Source: an uncultured Planktomarina sp. (GTDB taxonomy: Bacteria > Pseudomonadota > Alphaproteobacteria > Rhodobacterales > Rhodobacteraceae). Taken from it: 64,000 nucleotides of DNA. The notes beneath the pieces are model-generated. The model was not told where the DNA came from and did not search any database. It saw only the letters and a program-made list of their open reading frames with translations. Each line of letters opens with the position of its first letter. Positions within the stretch are counted from its first letter, which is position 1. Positions 38,061 to 47,348 of this stretch are shown here, one piece after another. The translations under genes were made by a program, and so were the position numbers. Location of the stretch: contig CAJJBP010000003.1 in the NCBI GenBank assembly GCA_905182425.1, positions 1-64,000 on the forward strand, read 5' to 3'.

Positions 38061-39151
38061 TAGTCGGCCAGCAGACGTGCGGCGCCTACTTCCATATTGA
38101 CGAAAGCATCATGCCCTACGTCGATGATGCGCTTGCTGCCCCTGTCGGAGTTTGATGTTCGCACCGTTATTTGAGATCCGGTTTCCAGTTTTACGATTGT
38201 TGTGATGTCTGTCCCAATAAATATATTTTCAACAACTGTTCCTTTAAAGCTCTGGTTCGCGTTTGCCTCCTCTGTCAAAATCATGCGCTCAGGCCGGATG
38301 GATAGGTGAAGGCGCGCGCCCACCACAACAGTTTCAACCGCGGGGCATATCAACGCGTGACTATCATCGATACGGCACTTAGCATCCCCGTCTGAGATTG
38401 CCTCAACAGTAACTTCAAGCAGATTAGTATCACCGATGAAATCGGCTACAAACATATTGTGGGGTTGCTCGTAAATATCTCTGGGGGCTCCAAGTTGTTG
38501 AAGTGCTCCATTCGACATAACTGCAATTCGATCGGACATTGTGAGCGCCTCTTCTTGGTCATGGGTGACAAAGATGAAAGTAATCCCTGTCTCACGCTGA
38601 ATGTGCTTGAGTTCCAGCTGCATGGCTTTTCGCAGCTTTAGATCAAGAGCTGACAAAGGTTCATCCAGCAGCAATACTTTTGGCTGTGGCGCAAGGGCAC
38701 GGGCAAGAGCAACCCTCTGTTGTTGCCCGCCTGACATTTGTGCAGGCTTTCGATTTGCGTACTGAGATAGTTGGACCAGTTCAAGCATTTCGCCTGCGCG
38801 TTTCCGCGCTTTACTCAATGATTTTCCTTGCATCTCCAGACCAAACGCAACATTTTGTAAAACTGACATGTGAGGGAATAAGGCGTAATTCTGAAAGACT
38901 GTATTCACGGAGCGTTTGTGGGGTGGAAGCGTATCGATTTCGTCTCCAAACAAATATATTTGACCCTCAGACACATCTTCAAATCCAGCAATCAATCGAA
39001 GAAGGGTGGTTTTACCGCAGCCAGATGGCCCCAGCAATGTGAAAAATTCATTATCACGGATGCTGAGGGATATTCGGTGCAAGGCCGTAAAATTACCATA
39101 GCGCTTTACAGCAGCTTGTATTTCGACGGCAATGTCCGTTTTGTCTTTCAT
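38060..39151 (-). CDS. potA: Spermidine/putrescine ABC ATPase
   Basis: This 363-residue ATPase has Walker A GPSGCGKTT, Q-loop FQNYALFPHM, signature MSGGQQQR, Walker B VLLLDEPLSALD and H-loop THDQEEA, followed by a TOBE domain (SIRPERMIL). It is the first gene of potABCD. The upstream 310 bases (39152-39460) hold no gene and presumably contain the operon promoter and that of the divergent flavin enzyme. Confidence 0.95.
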   Translation of the reverse strand: MKDKTDIAVEIQAAVKRYGNFTALHRISLSIRDNEFFTLLGPSGCGKTTLLRLIAGFEDVSEGQIYLFGDEIDTLPPHKRSVNTVFQNYALFPHMSVLQNVAFGLEMQGKSLSKARKRAGEMLELVQLSQYANRKPAQMSGGQQQRVALARALAPQPKVLLLDEPLSALDLKLRKAMQLELKHIQRETGITFIFVTHDQEEALTMSDRIAVMSNGALQQLGAPRDIYEQPHNMFVADFIGDTNLLEVTVEAISDGDAKCRIDDSHALICPAVETVVVGARLHLSIRPERMILTEEANANQSFKGTVVENIFIGTDITTIVKLETGSQITVRTSNSDRGSKRIIDVGHDAFVNMEVGAARLLAD

Positions 39152-39460
39152 TCTTGGAATCCCCTATCCGTCCTAAGCCTAGCGATCACATTACAATCAT
39201 GTCACCTCATCTTAAATGCTGTAGATTGTAGATAAAAATCATCACATGTTGAGATGAGTTATGCTTTGGTTTATTAAAAAAAAATCGTATTTTGAATTCA
39301 ACTTAGGTGAAAACTTGGTCATTTTTGTAACAATTAGCTATTACCTAAGCAAAGGTGACGAATTCTATTCTTTTACGTTCACCCAAAATAGGGATAATTA
39401 GTAGAAACCGTAGTATGGTGGTACATCTGACTAACTATACTCAGTATTTGGGACCTTAAA

Positions 39461-40775
39461 ATGTCAGTTGAAAGAATAGATACTCTGATAGTAGGCGCTG
39501 GGCAGGCGGGAATCGCTTTAAGTGAGCACTTGGGCGAGCAAGGTATTCCATATTTGGTGCTAGAAAAAAGTCGAATTGCTGAGGCTTGGCGAACATCCCG
39601 TTGGGATGCTTTGATGACAAATGGTCCTGTCTGGCATGACCGTTTTCCGAACCTTGAATTTAAAGGCAACGCGCCGGATGAATTTGTAGGCAAGGAGCGC
39701 GTTGTAGCCTACATCGAAGAATATGCCGACATGGTGAATGCGCCTGTGCGTTCGGGCGTTGAGGTTCTAAGCGCTCGTACCCTTTATGGACCGCGCCGGC
39801 TTTTACGGTTGAGACAACTCAAGGTGTCATCGAGGCAACGCGGATCGTATCGGCTACGGGGGCATTTCAGCAACCTATAATTCCTCCAATAGTTGCGCTA
39901 AGGATACCCAGCGTGCATCAGATGCATTCTGCCCTGTACCGCAACCCGGAACAACTCGCCTGACGGGGCAGTCATGGTCGTGGGGGCGGGCTCGTCAGGA
40001 GCGCAAATCGCCGATGAATTAAATAGGGCAGGCCGCAAGGTAGTTCTTTCAGTTGGTCCACATGATCGCCCGCCCCGCAGGTATCGTAATCGTGATTTTG
40101 TTTGGTGGCTAGGCGTTTTAGGCCTTTGGGATTTAGCGGCGCAAAAACCGGGAACTGAACACGTCACCATTTCTGTAAGTGGCGCATATGGTGGCAGTAC
40201 AATGGATTTTCGACGGTTGGCCAGTGAGGGTGTGATGCTGGTTGGTCGTACCCAAAGCTTTTTAGATGGAACTCTTTACTTTGCTGATGATGCCAGCACG
40301 AATATTGCTGCTGGCGATAAAAACTATGCAGACATGTTGGATGCAGCTGATGCCTATGTTTTAGCGAGTGGGCTTGATTTGCCTTTAGAGCCTGAAGCAC
40401 GCAAGGCTTGGCCTGAACCCTCATGTCTCAGTAATCCTTTGCGTAGTTTGAACCTTGCTGACGAGAATGTCACAACCATTATCTGGGCAACGGGCTACAA
40501 GCAGGATTTCAGCTGGCTTAAAGTTGATGCATTTGATGAGAAAGGCGCTCCAATTCATCAACGGGGTGTTTCTAAAGAACCTGGTGTATATTTTTTAGGT
40601 CTTCCATGGCAATCGCGCCGAGGTTCAACTTTTCTATGGGGTGTGTGGCATGACGCCAAATTTGTCGCTGATCAAATTGCTATCCAGCGCGCTTATGCAG
40701 ATTATGATGGTGAGGCGCGATCTGTCTGTCCCGCGAATAATCTGTATAGACTCAAACTATTAGGACACCAGATGA
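39461..40775 (+). pseudogene. Flavin-containing monooxygenase-like oxidoreductase, frameshifted
   Basis: This is a two-dinucleotide-site flavoprotein. The FAD motif VGAGQAGIALSEHLGEQGIP is at the N terminus and the NADPH motif VVGAGSSGAQIADELNRAGR is in the middle, followed by IIWATGYKQDFSWL, typical of FMO/CzcO-type enzymes. The frame is lost near 39775, where the correct continuation FTVETTQGVIEATRIVSATG is in another frame, and shifts again before 39974. The original stop probably lies at 40773-40775, overlapping the next gene. Its substrate is unknown; an amine or imine-forming reaction fits the RidA and aldehyde dehydrogenase genes downstream. Confidence 0.8.
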
Positions 40776-41186
40776 CACACACTCGCATTCGTAAGTTCAA
40801 CACAGCGATACATACCCCGAGCAAAACCTCGACAATGATCTTTGCCAGGCCGTTGTAACGCAAGGTGGCAAGACGGTTTGGCTCCGTGGTCAATGCCCGC
40901 AAAACCTTGATGATTTCAAAATATTACCAGCTCATGATCCCGTGGAGCAGACCCATAAGGTAATGCAAAATATCCGCCAATTAATCGAAGAAGCAGGCGG
41001 CAATGGAACATCTCGTCAAGGTCGTGGTCTACATCACGGACGTACGTCACCGTGAGGCCGTGTATCGTACCATGGGCGAATACATCAAAGGTGTGCACCC
41101 GGTGTCTACGGGTCTCGTCGTACAAGCCTTGGCGCGGCCCGAATGGCTTGGTTGAGATTGACGGTACAGCGGTGATCCCGGAATGA
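40772..41186 (+). pseudogene. RidA/YjgF-family protein, frameshifted
   Basis: RidA-type proteins hydrolyse reactive enamines and imines. The protein begins MTHTRIRKFNTAIHTPSKT; the continuation LDNDLCQAVVTQGGKTVWLR is one frame over, and EHLVKVVVYITDVRHREAVY then GEYIKGVHPVSTGLVVQALA in the third. VEIDGTAVIPE and the stop at 41184-41186 complete it. Thus at least three indels occur in 415 bases. The family Arg is retained in the VEI-preceding segment region (ALARPEWLVEID). It overlaps its neighbours by four bases on each side. Confidence 0.8.
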
Positions 41187-41863
41187 CGTTTTCGCTAGTA
41201 GCCCGCTGTGCCGAGACCGGCATGTTTGGCTTAGCTATATCGTCATCTTCACCTGCGGTCGCGGCCCGCTGTGCCTATGCGCGCGCAGGGGTCGGGGCTG
41301 TTGCATCACAGAATGTAACTGATCCCTCACTTTGGGCCCGTTGGCGCTCGATCTGATGCAAAGCGGGATGGGGTGCAGCTCGAAGCAATTGAGCGTACGT
41401 CCGAGCGCAAGGAAAGTTCATTGAATACCGTCAGGTCTTGGCTGTTGACGTAGAGGGCGCAACCGCGATCCACTCTGGTCCCAATTCACTTGGAATTTGG
41501 ACGCAGGCTCAAGGCAGGGACGTAGCCTCTGGCGGTAACATGCTGGCGAATGACCGTGTTCCACAGGCTATTGTAAATGGATTTCTTAATAGCTCTGGCC
41601 ATCTTGGAGATCGCCTGATTGCTGCGATGCGCGCTGGATTGTCGGCAGGTGGAGAGGCTGGACCTTTGCATTCTGCAGGGATGCTAATGGTGGATAAATT
41701 GGCGTGGCCGGTGGCAGAACTGCGTTGTGATTGGACAGATGATTGCCCAATTGAAACCGTGGCTGCCGCATGGAATGTCTACAAGCCTCAAATGTACGCT
41801 TACGTCCAACGTGCTATAGATCCGCGAGATGCACCATCCTATGGAGTGCCTGGGGACGAATGA
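41183..41863 (+). pseudogene. DUF1028 (putative Ntn-hydrolase) protein, frameshifted
   Basis: The start MTFSLVARCAETGMFGLAIS followed by SSSPAVAARCAYARAGVG is typical of the DUF1028 family, which is predicted to have an Ntn-hydrolase fold and often accompanies RidA. The frame breaks after VTDPSL (about 41332) and changes again up to about 41437; from there EGATAIHSGPNSLGIWTQAQ to the stop is unbroken. As written the protein is not made. The operon order FMO, RidA, DUF1028, aldehyde dehydrogenase suggests one pathway. Confidence 0.78.
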
Positions 41864-41892
41864 AATCTGGAACATAAAAAAGGAATACCAAA

Positions 41893-43392
41893 GTGCTAGA
41901 TTATACCAAAGCTGATTGGACCGAACGCGCTTCTGGCCTAAGACTGCGGAACAAAGCTTTTATTGGAGGCAAATTTGTGGATGCCGCCTCTGGTGAGGTA
42001 TTCCAATCTATAAATCCAGCAACTGATGGTCTTTTGGCAAATGTAGCGTCCTGCGATATGGAAGATGTGGACCGTGCCGTACATGCTGCAAGAACAGTAT
42101 TTGAAGTTGGTAGTTGGTCACGTGCGGCGCCGGCAGAGCGCAAAGCGGTTCTCCTGAAACTAGCTGAACTTATTCGTGAAAACCTAGAAGAGTTTGCTTT
42201 GCTGGACAGTCTTGATATGGGAAAATTAGTCATGGATGCGGCAACCATTGATGCGCCGGGATCTGCGCATTTCTTTCAGTGGTACGCTGAGGCGATTGAC
42301 AAAATTTATGATGAAGTAGCACCAAACAGTCCAGGAGATTTGGCAATTATTGCTCGAGTGCCATTGGGTGTGATCGGGGCAGTGACCCCTTGGAACTTTC
42401 CGCTGGATATGGCTACGTGGAAGGCTGCAGCGGCTTTGGCTGCTGGGAATTCAGTTGTTTTGAAACCGGCAGAACAGTCCCCCTTGTCAGCTCTCCGTCT
42501 TGCGGAACTTGCGAGTGAAGCTGGCCTTCCTGACGGTGTTTTCAACGTTGTACCTGGTTATGGTCATACAGCGGGCCGAGCCCTAGGATTACATATGGAT
42601 GTTGATTGTGTTGCCTTCACTGGATCGACAGCGATTGGTAAGAAATTCATGGAATATTCTGGACAATCTAACTTGAAACAAATCTGGCCTGAAACTGGTG
42701 GCAAAAGCCCAAATCTTGTTTTTGCTGATTGTGAAAATTTTGATGATGCAGCTGATATGGCGGCGTTGGGAATTTTCTTTAACCAAGGAGAAGTTTGCTC
42801 TGCAAATTCTCGACTTTATGTTGAGCGGTCGGTCAAAGATGAATTTGTAGAAAAACTCATTGAGCGAGCGCAAGCAATGCAACCGGGTAATCCGTTAGAT
42901 CCGGGGTCCAAAATGGGCGCTATTGTGGATAGAAAACAAACAGAGGGTGTTATGCGTTTTGTTGAGGCGGGTAAGCAAACTGCCAATCTCGTAACAGGGG
43001 GTGCGCAGGTACAGGTCGATGGCAAAGGGTGCTTTGTTCAGCCAACGATCTTTGACGATGTGAGCCATGACGATCCCCTCGCGCGTGATGAAATTTTTGG
43101 GCCGGTTTTGTCGGTTATACCTTTTGACACTGAAGTAGAAGCCGTCAGCATGGCAAATGATAGTATCTATGGCCTTGCCGCATCTGTTTGGACTGCCAAT
43201 TTGAGCCGAGCCTTGCGGGTCTCTGATCGATTGATGGCGGGAACTGTTTCTGTGAATACGGTTGACGCACTCAGTGCGCAAACTCCATTTGGTGGGATGA
43301 AACAATCTGGTTTTGGCCGTGATTTATCCCTACATAGTTTTGACAAATACACAGCGCTTAAAACGACTTGGATAAAGTACTCTTTGAGTTAA
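41893..43392 (+). CDS. Aldehyde dehydrogenase (PuuC/KauB-like)
   Basis: This 499-residue NAD(P)-dependent aldehyde dehydrogenase starts at a GTG with AAGGAA 8 bases upstream. Catalytic elements are PWNFPLDM, KPAEQSPLSALRLAEL, FTGSTAIGKKF, the general-base Glu in PETGGKSPNLVFADC and the nucleophile in FNQGEVCSANSR. The overall sequence resembles gamma-glutamyl-gamma-aminobutyraldehyde and other aminoaldehyde dehydrogenases, which suits a polyamine context. It is intact, in contrast to the three genes before it. Confidence 0.9.
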   Translation: MLDYTKADWTERASGLRLRNKAFIGGKFVDAASGEVFQSINPATDGLLANVASCDMEDVDRAVHAARTVFEVGSWSRAAPAERKAVLLKLAELIRENLEEFALLDSLDMGKLVMDAATIDAPGSAHFFQWYAEAIDKIYDEVAPNSPGDLAIIARVPLGVIGAVTPWNFPLDMATWKAAAALAAGNSVVLKPAEQSPLSALRLAELASEAGLPDGVFNVVPGYGHTAGRALGLHMDVDCVAFTGSTAIGKKFMEYSGQSNLKQIWPETGGKSPNLVFADCENFDDAADMAALGIFFNQGEVCSANSRLYVERSVKDEFVEKLIERAQAMQPGNPLDPGSKMGAIVDRKQTEGVMRFVEAGKQTANLVTGGAQVQVDGKGCFVQPTIFDDVSHDDPLARDEIFGPVLSVIPFDTEVEAVSMANDSIYGLAASVWTANLSRALRVSDRLMAGTVSVNTVDALSAQTPFGGMKQSGFGRDLSLHSFDKYTALKTTWIKYSLS

Positions 43393-43517
43393 CTTAGTAA
43401 GTATTAGTACTCGCTACAAAAAAGGTTTTCAGCGATGCGCTCAAATCAGACGAATGGCACCGAAGGTATACCGCAATATAGGCTTGAAGTTTTAGTGGGA
43501 CACAGCATAATTCGATA

Positions 43518-44456
43518 ATGAATTTACGTTTTACTTTAAGGCAATTGGAATACTTCGTCAGCGTTGGCGAAAACGGCTCAATTGCGCAGGCTAGTATGCA
43601 GGTCAATGTATCATCACCCTCAATATCCGCTGCGATTTCGCAACTTGAAGAAGAATTTGGACTGCCCTTATTTGTACGAAAACATGCACATGGACTAAGC
43701 CTTACACAGCCTGGCAAGCAATTTATGGAACAGGCACGAAAAATTCTGGTTGAAGCTGATAGTCTGAACCGCCTTGCGGGAGTGATATCCGGCAACGTTC
43801 AAGGTCCTCTAAGTGTTGGATGCCTTTTGACTTTTGCACAAGTTTTACTCCCAGCTATTCGGCGCCAGTTTCATACCCAATATGCGGAAGTCCAAGTGTC
43901 GCAAATCGAGTGTGATCAGCAAACTCTTATCGAGAAAATGCGCCATGCGGATATTGATATTGCGCTTACTTATGACTTGGAAATTCCGCCTGATTTAGAA
44001 TTCATACCGCTGCGTTCATTACCTCTTTATGCCGTATTTGCAGCAGATCATCCTTTGGCGAAACGTGAGACCGTTTCTGTTGAAACCCTGGTAGAATTTC
44101 CCATGGTTTTGCTCGATCTACCCATAAGCCGTAATTATTTTATGAGTGTATTTGAACGAGTTGGCTGCACACCCAATATTGTTGAACGAACGCGGGATAT
44201 GGCTGTCATGCGTTCTCTTGTGGCTAATGGATTTGGGTTCTCTGTTGCTAATATTCGGCCTCACTCGGACCTATCACCAGATGGGCAAGAATTATGCTAT
44301 ATTCCGCTTGCAGGCACCCAACGTCCGATGCGGTTAGGCTTCGTTTTAACCAAGGGAGCGCGAAGCATTTTATCCGTTGATGCCTTTATAAATAATGCGA
44401 CTGAAACCCTCTCGAATTGGGGTTACCCAGGCATTCCAGTTGCTAAAGAAAGTTAA
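43518..44456 (+). CDS. LysR-family transcriptional regulator
   Basis: This 312-residue LysR regulator has the N-terminal helix-turn-helix LRQLEYFVSVGENGSIAQAS and SSPSISAAISQLEEEFGLPL, and a periplasmic-binding-like effector domain from about residue 90. It lies between the aldehyde dehydrogenase and the flavoprotein, on the same strand as both, and could regulate either. A hairpin follows the gene. Confidence 0.93.
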   Translation: MNLRFTLRQLEYFVSVGENGSIAQASMQVNVSSPSISAAISQLEEEFGLPLFVRKHAHGLSLTQPGKQFMEQARKILVEADSLNRLAGVISGNVQGPLSVGCLLTFAQVLLPAIRRQFHTQYAEVQVSQIECDQQTLIEKMRHADIDIALTYDLEIPPDLEFIPLRSLPLYAVFAADHPLAKRETVSVETLVEFPMVLLDLPISRNYFMSVFERVGCTPNIVERTRDMAVMRSLVANGFGFSVANIRPHSDLSPDGQELCYIPLAGTQRPMRLGFVLTKGARSILSVDAFINNATETLSNWGYPGIPVAKES

Positions 44457-44465
44457 GCCTAGCCT

Positions 44466-44491
44466 AAGTCATGGTTTTATAACCGTGACTT
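44466..44491 (+). terminator. Hairpin downstream of the lysR gene
   Basis: AAGTCATGGTT (44466-44476) and AACCGTGACTT (44481-44491) form an 11-base stem with one GU pair and a TTAT loop. Only a short TTT follows, so it may be a weak terminator. Confidence 0.6.
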
Positions 44492-44553
44492 TAGCCTAAC
44501 CCATTAGTCTGTCATGATCCGCTGACAGCCATAAGTAAATAGGAGTAAATACG

Positions 44554-46623
44554 GTGCGTGATCCTCGTTACGATATTCTTTTTGAGCCAACAAAAATTGG
44601 GCCTGTCATGGCCAAAAACCGTTTTTATCAAGTGCCCCATTGCAATGGGGGAGGCTACCGCGACCCATCTGCTGCGGCTGCGATGCGTGGATCAAAAGCC
44701 GAAGGCGGGTGGGGCGTAATTTTCACTGAACAATGTGAAATGCATCACACCTCTGAAATCACTCCATTTATCGAACTGCGTCTTTGGGAAGATAAAGATA
44801 TCCCAATGTTACGAAAAATGTCTGAGACTATGAAGGAACATGGGGCACTGGCTGGTATTCAATTGGCCTATTCCGGTGTAAATGGTCCCAATCTGTATAC
44901 TAAAGAGGTCCCATTGGCGGTCTCCGCGCAGCCTATTCGAACTTTCACCAATGATCCCGTGCAGGCTCGTGCCCTCGATAAAACGGATATACGCGACTTG
45001 CGTCGTTGGTTTGTGAATGCAGCAAAGCGCTCCAAGGAGGCAGGGTTTGATTTGATCTGTTTGTATGGCGCCCATGGTTTTGGAATCTTCCAGCATTTCC
45101 TGAGCCGAGCAACAAATCATCGGACTGACGAATACGGCGGTAGCCTCGAAAATCGAGCACGTTTTGTGAATGAAGTTGTATCGGACATGCGAGATGCCAT
45201 TGGCGATACCATGGGTATTACTCTGAGAGTTTCCCTGGATGAAACCATTGGAGATTTGGGGTTCTCTAACGCTGAAGTCCGTGAATTTGTAGAGATGAAC
45301 CGAAATTTACCTGACCTGTGGGACTTGGCACAAGGGACTTGGGAAGATTGCTCTGGCCCGTCGCGCTTCAAGGAAGAGGCGGCACAGCATGATTTGGTTA
45401 AGGGTATACATGAGCTCACGGACCGACCTATTGTTGGGGTAGGCCGTTTCACTAGTCCAGATGTTATGGTAAAAATGATAAACAGTGGAACACTTGATTT
45501 TATCGGCTGTGCACGCCCTTCAATCGCTGATCCCTTTTTACCAAATAAAATTGATGAAGGCCGCATTGAAGATATACGTGAGTGTATTGGATGCAATATT
45601 TGTGTCACAGGTGATATGACTATGTCGATCAGTCGTTGTACTCAAAACCCCACTTTTATGGAGGAGTGGCGCAAAGGTTGGCATCCAGAACGGATGAACG
45701 CCAAAGGCGTGAGTAGCAATGCATTGGTGATTGGTGCAGGCCCAGCTGGGCTTGAGGCTACACGAGCATTGGCAGAACGTGGATACGAAGTGGCTCTGGC
45801 TGAGGCCAGCAGGGTATTGGGCGGTCGCGTGGCCCGTGAACGCCATCTTCCGGGCCTGAGTGCTTGGGGACGGGTTGCCGACTACAGAGAGTATCAGATC
45901 AGCCAAAAGGCAAATGTTGAAAGTTATTTTGAAAGTGCTTTGGATGCAGAAAGTATTCTTGAATTTGGGTTTGAAAATATTTGTATTGCGACGGGTGCTT
46001 CATGGCGGCGCGACGGTGTATCCCGGCAGCATGTAGTACCTTTCCCAACTGATGATGCGATGAAAATTTATACGCCTGATGATTTAATGGGAGAGGTCAA
46101 TCCGACTGGCCATATCGTCATTTTTGATGATGATCACTATTACATGGGTGGCGTTATCGCCGAACTTTTGATCCAAAAAGGATGCAGTGTGACATTGGTC
46201 ACCCCGGCGGCCTATGTCAGTGAGTGGACACTAAACACCTTGGAGCAACATGAGATACACCGTCGTTTAGCACAAATGGGTGTTAAAATTGAGCTTAACC
46301 GCGGTGTGATAGCCATCGGTAAAGATTACATTGAGACTAACTGTGTGTTTACTGACCTAACCCAGCCTATTGGATGTGATGCTGTCGTGTTGGTGACGTC
46401 CAAGCTGGAAAACAATAGTGTCTACAATGATCTTAAAGTGCGTGAGGCAGAATGGGCTGATTCTGGTATTAAAACGGTCAAGCTGATTGGGGATGCAAAT
46501 GCACCTGGCCCAATCGCTTGGGCGACATATGCGGGCCACCGCTATGCTCGAGAATTGGACGGTGACGACATTGGGGATGCGCTCCCATTCAGGCGAGAAG
46601 TTACCGAACTTGCGATAGATTAA
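44554..46623 (+). CDS. Dimethylamine/trimethylamine dehydrogenase-like flavoprotein
   Basis: This 689-residue modular enzyme has an Old-Yellow-Enzyme-type FMN barrel (1-350), a 4Fe-4S cluster motif (CIGCNIC, with the fourth Cys in SISRC), and an FAD/ADP-binding domain beginning VIGAGPAGLEATRALAERGY. This arrangement is that of trimethylamine and dimethylamine dehydrogenases and of betaine demethylases. The barrel holds LYGAHGFGIFQHFLSRATNH and RTDEYGGSLENR. The GTG at 44554 has AGGAG 8 bases before it. No electron-transfer flavoprotein genes are adjacent. An N-methylated amine is the likely substrate; which one is unknown. Confidence 0.88.
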   Translation: MRDPRYDILFEPTKIGPVMAKNRFYQVPHCNGGGYRDPSAAAAMRGSKAEGGWGVIFTEQCEMHHTSEITPFIELRLWEDKDIPMLRKMSETMKEHGALAGIQLAYSGVNGPNLYTKEVPLAVSAQPIRTFTNDPVQARALDKTDIRDLRRWFVNAAKRSKEAGFDLICLYGAHGFGIFQHFLSRATNHRTDEYGGSLENRARFVNEVVSDMRDAIGDTMGITLRVSLDETIGDLGFSNAEVREFVEMNRNLPDLWDLAQGTWEDCSGPSRFKEEAAQHDLVKGIHELTDRPIVGVGRFTSPDVMVKMINSGTLDFIGCARPSIADPFLPNKIDEGRIEDIRECIGCNICVTGDMTMSISRCTQNPTFMEEWRKGWHPERMNAKGVSSNALVIGAGPAGLEATRALAERGYEVALAEASRVLGGRVARERHLPGLSAWGRVADYREYQISQKANVESYFESALDAESILEFGFENICIATGASWRRDGVSRQHVVPFPTDDAMKIYTPDDLMGEVNPTGHIVIFDDDHYYMGGVIAELLIQKGCSVTLVTPAAYVSEWTLNTLEQHEIHRRLAQMGVKIELNRGVIAIGKDYIETNCVFTDLTQPIGCDAVVLVTSKLENNSVYNDLKVREAEWADSGIKTVKLIGDANAPGPIAWATYAGHRYARELDGDDIGDALPFRREVTELAID

Positions 46624-46691
46624 ACGCCTAACAAAGCGTAGAATTAGGGCTAAATGAGCCTAGAAAAGGTTGTATTTGAGGAGGCGGTGGG

Positions 46692-47021
46692 ATGAAGATT
46701 TATGGATTAAGCACCTGTGTTGTCTGTCAAAGAGCGTGCAAAACGCTTGAGGCTGAAGGTATAGAAATTGAGTTTCGTGATGTCCGTTCTGATCCGTTGA
46801 GTGAGTCAGAATTGAATGAATTACTCAATGAATTTGGTGACCGCTTGGTTGATCGCACGACCAATGACTACCGTAGTCTAAATGATTGGTTAAAAAATTC
46901 TGAATCCGAAGCTCAAATTTCTGCACGTCCGAAGCTCATGGCTCGCCCGGTAATCCGAGATCAAGGAAAATGGTTTCTCGGCTGGGATTCCACTGTGGAA
47001 AAGGCAGTGCTCGGAAAATGA
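46692..47021 (+). CDS. ArsC/Spx-family thioredoxin-fold protein
   Basis: This 109-residue ArsC/YffB-like protein begins MKIYGLSTCVVCQRACKTLE, with a CxxC motif near residues 9-12. The later segment RPKLMARPVIRDQGKWFLGW is the family's conserved Arg/Pro loop (usually K-RP). No ars genes are nearby, so a general reductase role is more likely than arsenate reduction. A ribosome site GAGGAGG precedes the ATG. The 328 bases that follow contain only a 33-codon open frame at 47184-47285 with no recognisable family. Confidence 0.82.
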   Translation: MKIYGLSTCVVCQRACKTLEAEGIEIEFRDVRSDPLSESELNELLNEFGDRLVDRTTNDYRSLNDWLKNSESEAQISARPKLMARPVIRDQGKWFLGWDSTVEKAVLGK

Positions 47022-47348
47022 TTTATATTTAATTGATTAAGATAGTTATATTATAATATTTGTTCATTTTTATTTGTGATAAAATCCCAAGTGCGCCTGG
47101 CATATTTTAACTCAAATTGAGGTGAGGCTATGCTGCGCTTTAGGGCCCATTAAATCTTGACCTGCTAGTTTAAAAAACAGATAATGCTTATTAATTTTAA
47201 AAAAGCTTTACCATCTGAAGCGGGAGTTGACTTCCAGGTTCAGCAAGGTAGCGCCTTAAGTAAAGAAGATTGCACTAAAAGATAGATCGTTATTCAAGGG
47301 CGATGATCTAATACCTTTATAAATACTTTATTTTTAAAAGTGTCTGTC

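Noticed and set aside
39300-39361. Inverted repeat CTTAGGT / ACCTAAG in the potA-FMO gap
   Set aside because: Short arms about 40 bases apart; no supporting second site.
47184-47285. 33-codon frame between the ArsC-like gene and the adaptor gene
   Set aside because: Too short, no family resemblance; left as non-coding.
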